This document shows positions 56,266 to 64,000 of a DNA stretch of 64,000 bases, one piece after another. Numbering within the stretch: the stretch's first letter is position 1; every line of letters starts with the position of its first letter. The notes under the pieces are model-generated. The model did not search any database. It was given only the letters and a program-made list of their open reading frames with translations, and was not told the origin of the DNA. Source of the stretch: Mycolicibacterium gadium (lineage in GTDB: Bacteria; Actinomycetota; Actinomycetes; Mycobacteriales; Mycobacteriaceae); the NCBI RefSeq assembly GCF_010728925.1, contig NZ_AP022608.1, positions 5,828,001-5,892,000 of the forward strand. Reading direction: 5' to 3'. The position numbers were made by a program, and so were the translations under genes.

Positions 56266-56877
56266 GTGACTGACATGCGTGGTGCATCGCCCGGTCTGAA
56301 CCTCGTCGACTCTGTCTACGAACGGTTGCTCTCCGAGCGCATCATCTTCCTGGGATCACAGGTCGACGACGACATCGCCAATAGGCTGTGCGCGCAGATT
56401 CTGCTGCTGTCGGCCGAGGATCCAACCAAGGACATCCACCTCTACATCAACTCGCCGGGCGGATCGATCAGCGCGGGCATGGCGATCTACGACACCATGG
56501 TCCTCGCGCCGTGCGACGTCGCCACCTACGCGATGGGCATGGCCGCGTCGATGGGTGAGTTCCTGCTCGCCGCGGGCACCAAGGGCAAGCGATACGCGCT
56601 CCCGCACGCCCGCATCCTGATGCACCAGCCACTCGGTGGCATCACCGGCGGCGCCGCGGACATCGCGATCCAGGCCGAGCAGTTCACGGTCATCAAGAAG
56701 GAGATGTTCCGGCTGAACGCGGAGTTCACCGGGCAGACGCTTGAGCGGATCGAAGCCGACTCCGACCGCGACCGCTGGTTCACCGCGCAGGAAGCCCTCG
56801 AATACGGCTTCGTTGACCACATCATCACCAGCGCCAGCATCAACGGCTCTGGCCCGAGCGCAGGACTGGACAAATGA
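56266..56877 (+). CDS. clpP1: ATP-dependent Clp protease proteolytic subunit 1
   Basis: A 203-residue serine protease subunit from GTG 56266. The catalytic Ser is in [15 protein letters not shown] and the His in [11 protein letters not shown]; the Asp is further downstream. The N-terminal stretch [20 protein letters not shown] matches the mycobacterial ClpP1 N terminus. It forms a mixed tetradecamer with ClpP2 that works with ClpX or ClpC1, and the pair is essential in mycobacteria. Its stop overlaps the clpP2 start (ATGA). Confidence 0.96.
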   Translation: MTDMRGASPGLNLVDSVYERLLSERIIFLGSQVDDDIANRLCAQILLLSAEDPTKDIHLYINSPGGSISAGMAIYDTMVLAPCDVATYAMGMAASMGEFLLAAGTKGKRYALPHARILMHQPLGGITGGAADIAIQAEQFTVIKKEMFRLNAEFTGQTLERIEADSDRDRWFTAQEALEYGFVDHIITSASINGSGPSAGLDK

Positions 56878-57521
56878 CCGACCACACTGACTCACGCCTC
56901 CAGCCGCAGGCCCGCTACATCCTGCCGTCGTTCATCGAGCATTCGAGCTTCGGTGTCAAAGAGTCCAACCCGTACAACAAGCTGTTCGAGGAGCGCATCA
57001 TCTTCCTCGGCGTGCAAGTCGACGACGCGTCGGCGAACGACATCATGGCCCAGCTGCTGGTGCTCGAGTCGCTTGATCCCGACCGCGACATCACCATGTA
57101 CATCAACTCGCCGGGTGGCTCTTTCACGTCGCTGATGGCGATCTACGACACCATGCAGTACGTTCGCGCGGACATCCAGACCGTCTGCCTCGGCCAGGCC
57201 GCGTCGGCCGCCGCCGTGCTGCTCGCCGCGGGCAGCCCCGGTAAGCGCCTCGCGCTGCCCAACGCCCGCATCCTGATCCACCAGCCCGCTTTGTCCGGCG
57301 TCATCCAGGGCCAGTTCTCCGACCTGGAGATCCAGGCCAAGGAGATCGAGCGGATGCGCACGCTGATGGAGACCACGCTGGCCCACCACACCGGCAAGGA
57401 CGCTGCGCAGATCCGTAAGGACACCGACCGCGACAAGATCCTGACAGCCGAGGAGGCCAAGGAGTACGGCGTGATCGATACCGTCCTGGAGTACCGCAAG
57501 CTGTCCGCTCAGACCGTCTGA
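56874..57521 (+). CDS. clpP2: ATP-dependent Clp protease proteolytic subunit 2
   Basis: A 215-residue ClpP paralogue. The catalytic Ser is in [16 protein letters not shown], the His in [12 protein letters not shown], and the handle helix [19 protein letters not shown] is typical of ClpP2. ATG 56874 overlaps the clpP1 stop, coupling translation and fixing a near 1:1 ratio for the mixed ring. It provides the face that docks ClpX/ClpC1. Orthologue of Rv2460c. Confidence 0.96.
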   Translation: MTDHTDSRLQPQARYILPSFIEHSSFGVKESNPYNKLFEERIIFLGVQVDDASANDIMAQLLVLESLDPDRDITMYINSPGGSFTSLMAIYDTMQYVRADIQTVCLGQAASAAAVLLAAGSPGKRLALPNARILIHQPALSGVIQGQFSDLEIQAKEIERMRTLMETTLAHHTGKDAAQIRKDTDRDKILTAEEAKEYGVIDTVLEYRKLSAQTV

Positions 57522-57642
57522 GCCCGCTGCCAGGGCTTGCGCCGGCGTCAGTAATGCCGCCGAATCGGGGTCCGGGACCCGCCGTGCATGGCAAGCTGTC
57601 GACACCGTGCAGACTGGATACGGCGACAGGGGAAGGGCCACG

Positions 57643-57969
57643 ATGGTGGGGGTACGACTTCGCGGGGCGGTGCTCGCGGTAATCGCTTCGGCGGCCGCCG
57701 CGGTATTGGTGCAGTTCGGATCGTCCGCGATCGGCGGTGCGCAGCCACCGCCGCCGCCGCCACCGCCACCGTGCCCCTACGGGATGTACTGGGACGTGTA
57801 CACCCTCGTTTGCGTGCCGGTCGACGCGACCGTGTACGTGAACCCGCCGAACCCGGTGGTGGGGCCGGTCGGGCCCGTTGGTGTCGGCGGAGTCGTCGGT
57901 CCGGTGGGTCCAGGTCCGGTGGGTCCTGGCCCGGTGGGTCCGGGGCCGGTCGGCCCGGGTCGCCGGTAA
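57643..57969 (+). CDS. Small exported Pro-rich, collagen-like protein
   Basis: A 108-residue protein; GGGGAAGGG precedes ATG 57643 (GTG 57607 is an alternative). A signal peptide (RGAVLAVIASAAAAVLVQFG, cleaved near GGA) is followed by nine consecutive Pro, a two-Cys motif (PCPYGMYWDVYTLVCVP), and a GPV/GPG repeat tail ending GPGRR. The motif between the prolines and the tail resembles small mycobacterial exported proteins with a paired-Cys loop. It sits between clpP2 and clpX but is not obviously linked to proteolysis. The rest of the gap to clpX shows nothing else clear. Confidence 0.7.
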   Translation: MVGVRLRGAVLAVIASAAAAVLVQFGSSAIGGAQPPPPPPPPPCPYGMYWDVYTLVCVPVDATVYVNPPNPVVGPVGPVGVGGVVGPVGPGPVGPGPVGPGPVGPGRR

Positions 57970-58259
57970 GGGGTGCGGCACCGGGAACGCGCGGTTGCCG
58001 GCAACGGGTACTTTGGTTGCGGACGGCTCCCGAACGGGTAACGGCGGCGACACGCCAGGGGCGCGGCAGCGCGTTCGAGAGGGTTGCGGGGTGGTTAGGC
58101 GATATGTTCTGCCCACACAAGTGAATACCAACTACGCGATTCGGCTTTATCGGTCGCCTCGTGCCGGAACAAGCGGGTAGCGTCGGGATCAACACCCAGT
58201 GGGATCTCGAGCGAATCGAACCAGATCTTATTGCGAACAGGAAAGTAGGACTTCACCAC

Positions 58260-59540
58260 ATGGCGCGCATCGGAGACGGCGGTGACCTGCTGAAGTGCTC
58301 GTTCTGCGGGAAGAGTCAGAAGCAGGTCAAAAAACTCATTGCCGGCCCCGGCGTATATATCTGCGATGAATGCATAGACCTGTGTAACGAGATCATCGAA
58401 GAGGAACTGGCCGACGCCGACGACGTCAAACTCGACGAACTGCCAAAGCCTGCGGAGATTCGCGAGTTCCTCGAGGGATATGTCATCGGACAGGACACCG
58501 CCAAGCGCACCCTGGCCGTCGCCGTCTACAACCACTACAAGCGCATCCAGGCCGGCGAGAAGATGCGCGATTCGCGCGCCGAGCCCGTCGAGCTGGCCAA
58601 GTCCAACATCCTGATGCTCGGCCCCACCGGCTGCGGCAAGACCTACCTCGCGCAGACACTGGCGAAGATGCTGAACGTCCCGTTCGCCATCGCCGATGCC
58701 ACCGCGCTGACGGAGGCGGGCTATGTCGGCGAGGACGTCGAGAACATTTTGCTCAAGCTGATCCAGGCCGCCGACTATGACGTCAAGCGCGCCGAGACCG
58801 GCATCATCTACATCGACGAGGTCGACAAGATCGCCCGCAAGAGCGAGAACCCGTCGATCACCCGCGACGTCTCCGGTGAGGGTGTGCAGCAGGCGCTGCT
58901 GAAGATTCTCGAGGGCACGCAGGCTTCGGTACCCCCGCAGGGTGGCCGCAAGCACCCGCACCAGGAGTTCATCCAGATCGACACCACCAACGTCCTGTTC
59001 ATCGTGGCGGGCGCGTTCGCGGGTCTGGAGAAGATCGTCTCCGACCGCGTCGGCAAGCGCGGTCTGGGCTTCGGTGCCGAGGTGCATTCCAAGGCCGAGA
59101 TCGATACCCAGGACCACTTCGCCGAGGTCATGCCCGAGGACCTGATCAAGTTCGGCTTGATCCCCGAGTTCATCGGTCGTCTCCCGGTAGTCGCGTCGGT
59201 GACGAACCTCGACAAGGAGTCGCTCGTCACGATTCTGTCGGAGCCGAAGAACGCGTTGGTGAAGCAGTACACACGGCTGTTCGAGATGGACGGCGTCGAG
59301 CTCGAGTTCGACGAAGCGGCGCTCGAGGCCATCGCCGACCAGGCCATCCACCGCGGCACCGGTGCCCGCGGCCTGCGCGCCATCATGGAAGAAGTCCTGC
59401 TGCCGGTGATGTACGACATCCCCAGCCGCGACGACGTCGCCAAGGTGGTCGTGACCAGGGAGACCGTCGAAGACAACGTGCTTCCGACGATCGTTCCCCG
59501 CAAGCCGCCTCGCAACGAGCGTCGCGAGAAGAGCGCTTAG
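58260..59540 (+). CDS. clpX: ATP-dependent Clp protease ATP-binding subunit ClpX
   Basis: A 426-residue AAA+ unfoldase, the same length as the M. tuberculosis protein. The N-terminal zinc-binding domain has CSFCGKSQ and ICDECIDLC. Walker [13 protein letters not shown], Walker [14 protein letters not shown], the pore-loop region and the sensor 2 segment [14 protein letters not shown] are intact. ATG 58260 is preferred to an in-frame upstream start with no similarity. It feeds substrates to ClpP1P2. It is separated from clpP2 by the small exported protein gene and likely has its own promoter in the 290-base gap. Confidence 0.97.
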   Translation: MARIGDGGDLLKCSFCGKSQKQVKKLIAGPGVYICDECIDLCNEIIEEELADADDVKLDELPKPAEIREFLEGYVIGQDTAKRTLAVAVYNHYKRIQAGEKMRDSRAEPVELAKSNILMLGPTGCGKTYLAQTLAKMLNVPFAIADATALTEAGYVGEDVENILLKLIQAADYDVKRAETGIIYIDEVDKIARKSENPSITRDVSGEGVQQALLKILEGTQASVPPQGGRKHPHQEFIQIDTTNVLFIVAGAFAGLEKIVSDRVGKRGLGFGAEVHSKAEIDTQDHFAEVMPEDLIKFGLIPEFIGRLPVVASVTNLDKESLVTILSEPKNALVKQYTRLFEMDGVELEFDEAALEAIADQAIHRGTGARGLRAIMEEVLLPVMYDIPSRDDVAKVVVTRETVEDNVLPTIVPRKPPRNERREKSA

Positions 59541-59543
59541 CCT

Positions 59544-59630
59544 TCAGCGCCGCGGCGTGTGGGCCAGCGAGCTCACCAGCCCCCACACGAGGAACGTCGC
59601 TACCGCGATGTACTGCAGCTGCTCGACCAT
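59544..59630 (-). CDS. Candidate 28-residue membrane microprotein
   Basis: A minus-strand frame from ATG 59630 to TGA 59544, convergent with clpX. It encodes MVEQLQYIAVATFLVWGLV followed by SSLAHTPRR, a single hydrophobic helix with an N-terminal Glu and a basic end, the usual look of a small membrane protein. GGTGAAG lies before the start. It is too short for certainty; synteny in other mycobacteria would decide. Confidence 0.4.
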   Translation of the reverse strand: MVEQLQYIAVATFLVWGLVSSLAHTPRR

Positions 59631-59745
59631 GGCTTCACCGTCGTCCAAATGCTCGCCAGCGGCACGCGTAGCCGCCTACGCCAGCTGATCCTGGGTTCCT
59701 TTTGCGCAGGGATGGGTGGGCGGCCGAACGGGTCCGCGCACGGGC

Positions 59746-61050
59746 TCATCGCTGCACCGCCTGACGCTCCGTGATGACCTCGTCGATCAGAGCGGCGATC
59801 TCGGCCACCCCGTCGCGTCTCGCGAAGGCCGCCTCCAGCTTCCGCGCAGCACGCAGATAGCTGCCGTCGCCCAGCACCGTGCGGACCGCCGCCCGGATCG
59901 CCCTCGGGCTCGGCGTCCCGGTCTTGAGGTTGACGCCGGCACCGCTCCACGCGACGCGCGCCGCGACTTCGGGCTTGTCCTCTGTGTTGCCGGCGACCGC
60001 CAGCGGAACACCCATCGACAACGCCCGCTGAACCGCGCCGTAGCCGCCGTTGGTGACCATGACGTCGACCTTGGGCAGCAGGACGTCGTGCGGGATGTAT
60101 TCGGCGACATACGTATTCAACGGAAGCGGGACCTTCAGCTGAGACAGTTCGCGTCCGCCGGTGGTGGCCACCACGATGACGTCCTCGCCGCCGAGCGCAT
60201 CGATGGTGGGTTCGAGCAGCCGACCGAGGTCGGCGTTGTCGATGGTGCCCTGAGTGACATGCACGACGGGCCGGTCGCCGTCGAGTTCCGACCACCACGG
60301 TGGACGGCGAAACCCCCGCGACGGACCGGGATGCACAGCACCGACGTACCGCACATTCGACGGTAGATCGCTTCGGGGATAGTCGAAGTCGGGCACCGTG
60401 GGTGCGATGTAGCGATCCGCCAGGACACCGGAGTCGAGAACGAACGTCGGCAGCTGGCGGCTGTTCAAGCGATCGAGTTGCAGATTGGCGGCGTTCTGGC
60501 ACTCGCGCAACAGCACCTTGTGCGACAGCACCGTCAGTGCCCGATTGCGCAGCCGTCCCAACATGGTCGAGGACGGTGTCATGCCTAGACCGCCGGGGGC
60601 GGTGTCGCGGCTACTCAGCATCAGCGGCGTCGTGCTGTAGCTCAGCACCGGCGGGCGGGCCGAGGCGTCACCGAGCAGGAACGGCAGGATCCCGAAGAAT
60701 GCCGAGTCGGCGAGGATCGCGTCGAATCGCGTCCGCGCCATCGCGTCCGACAGTGCGCGTGTGAGCAATGGCATCGGCTGCACGAAGATCCGCTGGATGT
60801 CGAAATTGATCCTCTTGATGCCGGAGGTGTCGGCCCGTCCGGGAAGGTCGAGGTCGAGGCGGGTCGTGTCGAAATCGGCTTCGGCGGGAATCGCGGCGGG
60901 GGTGGCGCCGACGGCGCGAATCTTGTCGGCATGTGCGGCGGCCGTCAGGACGGTGACGCGGTCGCCGCGGTCGACCAGACCCCGTGCGACGTTCAGCAGT
61001 GGTCCGATGTGGCCGGTGGGGGAAAGCGAGGGGATGAGGATTTCTGGCAT
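59746..61050 (-). CDS. UDP-glycosyltransferase family 1 (MGT-type)
   Basis: A 434-residue GT-B glycosyltransferase from ATG 61050. N-terminal acceptor domain MPEILIPSLSPTGHIGPLLN has the catalytic His (GHIGP). The C-terminal donor domain carries VVHVTQGTIDNADLGRLLEP and the PSPG-like end EYIPHDVLLPKVDVMVTNGG with GYGAVQRALSMGVPL. It resembles macrolide or sterol/flavonoid glycosyltransferases of actinobacteria. The acceptor is unknown. The longer frame upstream to 61179 has no similarity. Confidence 0.85.
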   Translation of the reverse strand: MPEILIPSLSPTGHIGPLLNVARGLVDRGDRVTVLTAAAHADKIRAVGATPAAIPAEADFDTTRLDLDLPGRADTSGIKRINFDIQRIFVQPMPLLTRALSDAMARTRFDAILADSAFFGILPFLLGDASARPPVLSYSTTPLMLSSRDTAPGGLGMTPSSTMLGRLRNRALTVLSHKVLLRECQNAANLQLDRLNSRQLPTFVLDSGVLADRYIAPTVPDFDYPRSDLPSNVRYVGAVHPGPSRGFRRPPWWSELDGDRPVVHVTQGTIDNADLGRLLEPTIDALGGEDVIVVATTGGRELSQLKVPLPLNTYVAEYIPHDVLLPKVDVMVTNGGYGAVQRALSMGVPLAVAGNTEDKPEVAARVAWSGAGVNLKTGTPSPRAIRAAVRTVLGDGSYLRAARKLEAAFARRDGVAEIAALIDEVITERQAVQR

Positions 61051-61203
61051 GCATCGATGCTCGCGATCCGCGCGGGCGCAAGCTTGGAGGTTATCTGGAG
61101 AACAGGTGGAGATCGCAGGTAGAAGCGTTAAGGTCGGGCTCTCGGTTGTCGGAGTTGGCTCGTTCTTCGAGTCGGGCACTTCACACCCACAGTTAGGGAG
61201 TCC

Positions 61204-61707
61204 ATGGCAGAGCTGAACGAGCGCGAGCGCGAGGCGCTGGAGTCATACCGGCGTTATGTCGCACAGCGTGAACGTTGTGTCGCTGGCACGGCGCCTTGGT
61301 CAACTATCGGCGAGTGGTTCACCGAGGATGCGGTCTTCATCGACCCGGCCTTTGGCCGGGTTCAGGGTCGCGACGAAATCGCGGCGTTCTTCGACCGCTC
61401 GATGGTCGGCTTCGAGGGATGGAGTTTCCCAGAGGAATGGACCATGGTCGACGGTGATCGCCTCGTCACGTACTGGTGGAATCGCTTGGCCGGGACACGC
61501 GCAGACGGCACGCCGTATCAAACGCCGGCGTTCTCGGTGCTGCACTACGCGGGCGACGGGCTTTTCGACTACGAACTCGATCTGATCAACATCGCCGAAG
61601 TGGGCGAGCTGCTTGTCGAGTCCGGCTGGCTGCCGAGTCCGGGTATGTGCGTTCCAGAGCCACACCCCGACCGAAATATCACCCCGCCGCGTCTCGACAC
61701 CCCGTGA
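61204..61707 (+). CDS. SnoaL-like (NTF2-fold) protein
   Basis: A 167-residue protein with the SnoaL/NTF2-like cone fold: an N-terminal helix (REREALESYRRYVAQRERCV), WFTEDAVFIDPAFGRVQGRD, EIAAFFDRSMVGF, and beta strands with YWWNRLAG and FDYELDLINI. Such domains act as small isomerases or hydratases, or as ligand-binding proteins. It lies 77 bases before the oxidoreductase at 61785, whose operator falls in that gap, so the two are probably separately controlled. Function unknown. Confidence 0.75.
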   Translation: MAELNEREREALESYRRYVAQRERCVAGTAPWSTIGEWFTEDAVFIDPAFGRVQGRDEIAAFFDRSMVGFEGWSFPEEWTMVDGDRLVTYWWNRLAGTRADGTPYQTPAFSVLHYAGDGLFDYELDLINIAEVGELLVESGWLPSPGMCVPEPHPDRNITPPRLDTP

Positions 61708-61747
61708 CGCGGTGAACTCACGCCGCTGTGTGATAGCGACTTCTATC

Positions 61748-61764
61748 TTGACAGTCACTGTCAA
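61748..61764. promoter_or_regulatory. Palindromic operator before the oxidoreductase gene
   Basis: TTGACAG-TCA-CTGTCAA is a perfect 17-base inverted repeat 21 bases before ATG 61785. It contains a TTGACA -35-like hexamer, so a bound repressor would block transcription. The same TGACAG-N3-CTGTCA core occurs upstream of the TetR gene. Confidence 0.75.
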
Positions 61765-61784
61765 AAACGACTTGAATGGTCATC

Positions 61785-62855
61785 ATGGCGATCCGAGTGG
61801 TGCAGTGGGCGACTGGTGGCGTGGGGCGAGCGGCGATCGAGGGGGTGCTCGCGCATCCCGACCTCGAGTTGGTGGGCGCCTGGGTGCACTCAGAGGGCAA
61901 GCACGGCAAGGACATCGGCGAACTCGTCGGCCGCGACCCGATCGGTGTCACGGCGACCACCAGCATGGAAGACGTCCTCGCTCTCGACGCCGACTGCGTG
62001 GTCTACAGTCCGCTGCTGCCGAACGAGGACGAGGTCGTAGCGCTGCTGCGCTCCGGCAAGAATGTGGTCACCCCCGTCGGTTGGGTCTACCCCGATCTGG
62101 ATAACTGCACGGCCATCCTCGATGCGTGCGCCGAAGGTGGAAGTACGCTGCACGGCACGGGTATTCACCCGGGAGGCATCACCGAACGGTTCCCGCTGAT
62201 GATCTCGGCGCTGAGTGCGGGGGTCACGCATGTGCGCTCGGAGGAGTTCAGTGACATCCGCACCTACAACGCGCCCGACGTGGTGCGCTACATCATGGGT
62301 TTCGGCGTCTCGCCCGCAGAAGCGATGGCAGGTCCGATCGTCGAATTGCTGGGTGCCGGATTCAAGGCGTCGGTTCGAATGATCGTGGCGGAGATGGGTT
62401 TCGACGTCGATCCCGAACTCGAGTCCGTGCAGGAGGTTGCCGTGGCGACTGCGCCGCTCGATACCCCCGTCGGTGTCATCGAGCCGGGTCAGGTCGCCGC
62501 CAGGAAGTTTCACTGGCGCGCCGTCGTGGATGGGACACCGGTCGTCACGGCAACAGTCAACTGGTTCATGGGGGAGGAGAACTTCGATCCGGCGTGGAGT
62601 TTCGGACCCGAGGGGGAACGGTTCGAGGTCGAGATCACCGGCGATCCTGACGTCCTGCTCACCTTCAAGGGTCTGCAGCCCGACACCATCGAGCAGGGCC
62701 TGGTGCGCAACCCCGGTATCGTCGCCACCGCCAACCACTGTGTCAGCGCGATCCCGTACGTCGTGGATGCCGATCCCGGCATCAAAACGTATCTCGATCT
62801 GCCCTTGCTGGCCGGCCGCGCAGCCCCGCAGTTCGGGCGTGATCGCAGCAGGTGA
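61785..62855 (+). CDS. NAD(P)-binding dihydrodipicolinate reductase-like oxidoreductase
   Basis: A 356-residue protein. The N-terminal Rossmann domain starts VVQWATGGVGRAAIEGVLAH with a GGVG nucleotide-binding loop, followed by an acidic EDVLALDADCVVYSP segment. The central domain contains GKNVVTPVGWVYPDL and LHGTGIHPGGITERFPL. This DapB-like actinobacterial family has 2,4-diaminopentanoate dehydrogenase-type and other reductase members; substrate is unknown. ATG 61785 is chosen; ATG 61776 is possible. It is convergent with the TetR gene and likely repressed by it. Confidence 0.82.
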   Translation: MAIRVVQWATGGVGRAAIEGVLAHPDLELVGAWVHSEGKHGKDIGELVGRDPIGVTATTSMEDVLALDADCVVYSPLLPNEDEVVALLRSGKNVVTPVGWVYPDLDNCTAILDACAEGGSTLHGTGIHPGGITERFPLMISALSAGVTHVRSEEFSDIRTYNAPDVVRYIMGFGVSPAEAMAGPIVELLGAGFKASVRMIVAEMGFDVDPELESVQEVAVATAPLDTPVGVIEPGQVAARKFHWRAVVDGTPVVTATVNWFMGEENFDPAWSFGPEGERFEVEITGDPDVLLTFKGLQPDTIEQGLVRNPGIVATANHCVSAIPYVVDADPGIKTYLDLPLLAGRAAPQFGRDRSR

Positions 62856-62892
62856 TCCTCCCATGAGAACCACCGAAAGACCGAGGTTCTCG

Positions 62893-63519
62893 CTATCGCC
62901 GACGCCGTGTGGTCCGCGCCGGACTGTTTAGTCCATGGGTGACCAGCTGGAGAGCCCGATGGGTGAGTGTGTGTAGTGACTCGTTCTGATCGTATTTGAG
63001 CCACCACTCATAGGCATACTCGGCCGCGGCGACGGTAGCGCGGACGAGTACGCCGGCCCGGATGTCCGACCCGGCAGCGGTGTTGTCGAGGCGGAGGGCA
63101 ACTGCGTCGATGAGCTCGTCGCAGTCCTCGCGGCTCAGTAGGGAGGCTCGCCGCAACTCTGCGGGTGCCGACGCCATTGACCGGCGCCACAGTTCGAGTG
63201 TCTCGTCGTCGTCCAGGAACTGCGAGGTGCGGGCGAGGATGGCCGCGGCGATGGAGTCCGCGACGTCCTCGTCGGCGGGGCGGGAACGGAAGTTGGCGAC
63301 GATTTGCTCGCGTCCCCGCTGGGTGGCGCCGAGCAAGAGGTGCTCCTTACTCGGTACGTGCCGGAAGAATGTACTCGGCGAAATGCCCACCTCTTCGGCG
63401 ATCGCTTCGGTGCTGACGTTGTCGAAACCCTTTGCGGCGAATAGTCGCAGCGCAGCATGCTGAATGTCGGCGCGTAGCGCAACGCGTTGCCGCTCGCGCA
63501 GCGGAATCGAGTCGGGCAT
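62893..63519 (-). CDS. TetR-family transcriptional regulator
   Basis: A 208-residue regulator from ATG 63519. The N-terminal helix-turn-helix is clear: HAALRLFAAKGFDNVSTEAI and EEVGISPSTFFRHVPSKEHL. The C-terminal ligand-binding domain is all-helical (VLVRATVAAAEYAYEWWLKY). Its own promoter region contains a copy of the operator found before the oxidoreductase gene, supporting repression of both by one protein. The ligand is unknown. An alternative start at 63579 would place the operator inside the coding sequence, which is less likely. Confidence 0.9.
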   Translation of the reverse strand: MPDSIPLRERQRVALRADIQHAALRLFAAKGFDNVSTEAIAEEVGISPSTFFRHVPSKEHLLLGATQRGREQIVANFRSRPADEDVADSIAAAILARTSQFLDDDETLELWRRSMASAPAELRRASLLSREDCDELIDAVALRLDNTAAGSDIRAGVLVRATVAAAEYAYEWWLKYDQNESLHTLTHRALQLVTHGLNSPARTTRRRR

Positions 63520-63541
63520 GGGACCAACAGTCTTCAGAACA

Positions 63542-63556
63542 TGACAGTAGCTGTCA
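63542..63556. promoter_or_regulatory. Palindromic operator before the TetR gene
   Basis: TGACAG-TAG-CTGTCA is a perfect inverted repeat 22 bases before the TetR start, with the same half-sites and 3-base spacing as the operator at 61748. On the minus strand it contains TTGACA. Autorepression is inferred. Confidence 0.75.
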
Positions 63557-63605
63557 AGTTCGAAGTCACTTTCGGCCAAAGGCTTTCGCGGCCGTGAGGG
63601 CGCGC

Positions 63606-64000
63606 CTAATGCGTCACGCGGTCGGGTCTGGTGTAGACGTTCATCGAGTCACCGCGCAGGAACGCGACGAGCGTCAGACCGGACTGGCTGGCGAGGTCGA
63701 CGGCCAGCGACGACGGCGCGGACACCGCGGCGAGCACCGGGATGCCGGCCATCACGGCTTTCTGGGTGAGTTCGAAGGAGGCGCGCCCGCTGACCAGGAG
63801 GACGGTGGCGCTCAGGGGTATCCGGTCATTCTCCAGTGCCCAACCGATGACCTTGTCGACGGCGTTGTGGCGGCCGATGTCTTCGCGCACCGCCAATGTG
63901 GTGCCGTCGACGTCGAACAGCGCCGCACCGTGTAGTCCGCCGGTGCTGGCGAACACCTTCTGTTCGTCGCGCAAGCGGTCGGGAAGGCCGGAAAGTGTTT
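63606..64000 (-). CDS. fdhD: Formate dehydrogenase accessory sulfurtransferase, 5'-truncated
   Basis: Only the C-terminal 131 residues are in the window; the start lies beyond 64000. The segment [20 protein letters not shown] followed by [20 protein letters not shown] and [20 protein letters not shown] is the conserved FdhD core. FdhD transfers sulfur from a cysteine desulfurase to the molybdenum cofactor of formate dehydrogenase. The catalytic Cys-x2-Cys loop lies upstream, outside the window. A formate dehydrogenase gene may be beyond the end, but none is visible here. Confidence 0.93.
   Translation of the reverse strand, partial: TLSGLPDRLRDEQKVFASTGGLHGAALFDVDGTTLAVREDIGRHNAVDKVIGWALENDRIPLSATVLLVSGRASFELTQKAVMAGIPVLAAVSAPSSLAVDLASQSGLTLVAFLRGDSMNVYTRPDRVTH

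Noticed and set aside
58166-58195. GGAACA element upstream of clpX as a SigH or SigE promoter
   Set aside because: No GTT-type -10 at the right distance.

Overview
The window is chromosomal DNA from a mycobacterium, most likely a fast-growing Mycolicibacterium-type species. Gene content and order follow, in reverse orientation, the Mycobacterium tuberculosis Rv2502c to Rv2457c region as I remember it (accD1-accA1-fadE19-citE-bkdABC, echA14, plsC-plsB2, ssb-ettA-gdh, aglA, glbO, pepN, rpiB, nei2, tig, clpP1P2, clpX). Base composition is strongly GC-rich and codon use is typical of the group. No search was run; family names rest on motifs, lengths and synteny.

1-8830: a leucine and branched-chain acyl-CoA degradation block. 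BkdABC makes branched acyl-CoAs, FadE19 oxidises them, AccA1/AccD1 carboxylate 3-methylcrotonyl-CoA, and a MaoC hydratase plus a CitE-like lyase finish to acetyl-CoA and acetoacetate. 8832-16375: echA14, small exported proteins, a lone PE-PPE-domain protein, two divergent acyl-CoA-dehydrogenase-like flavoproteins with an IclR regulator, a secreted histidine phosphatase with a textbook terminator, and tRNA-Arg.

16743-24306: lipid assembly (WS/DGAT, PlsC, PlsB2) and a copper/cytochrome-oxidase assembly membrane protein. 24313-27294: an orphan allophanate-hydrolase-C-like protein and a LuxE/LuxC-like pair. 27444-35730: SSB, EttA, the giant NAD glutamate dehydrogenase, a thioesterase and an unknown. 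35749-49981: alpha-glucosidase, truncated haemoglobin, two HNH proteins, a possible cytochrome-oxidase accessory pair, PepN, a thiol-redox protein behind a SigH-type promoter, a membrane-anchored molybdopterin oxidoreductase, RpiB, Nei2, two membrane proteins and a GAF-SpoIIE phosphatase.

50037-54107 is the accessory highlight. Three exported proteins built from a Gly/Asn/Gln-rich module of about 60 residues (2 + 2 degenerate + 7 copies) follow a long leader and an AT-rich island carrying two perfect 14-bp palindromes. They look like a surface fibre or adhesin system; I do not recognise it as a described one.

54451-64000: tRNA-Gly, tRNA-Pro, tig-clpP1-clpP2, a Pro/Gly-rich exported protein, clpX, a GT1 glycosyltransferase, a SnoaL-like protein, an oxidoreductase and a TetR gene that share one operator sequence, and the 3' part of fdhD.
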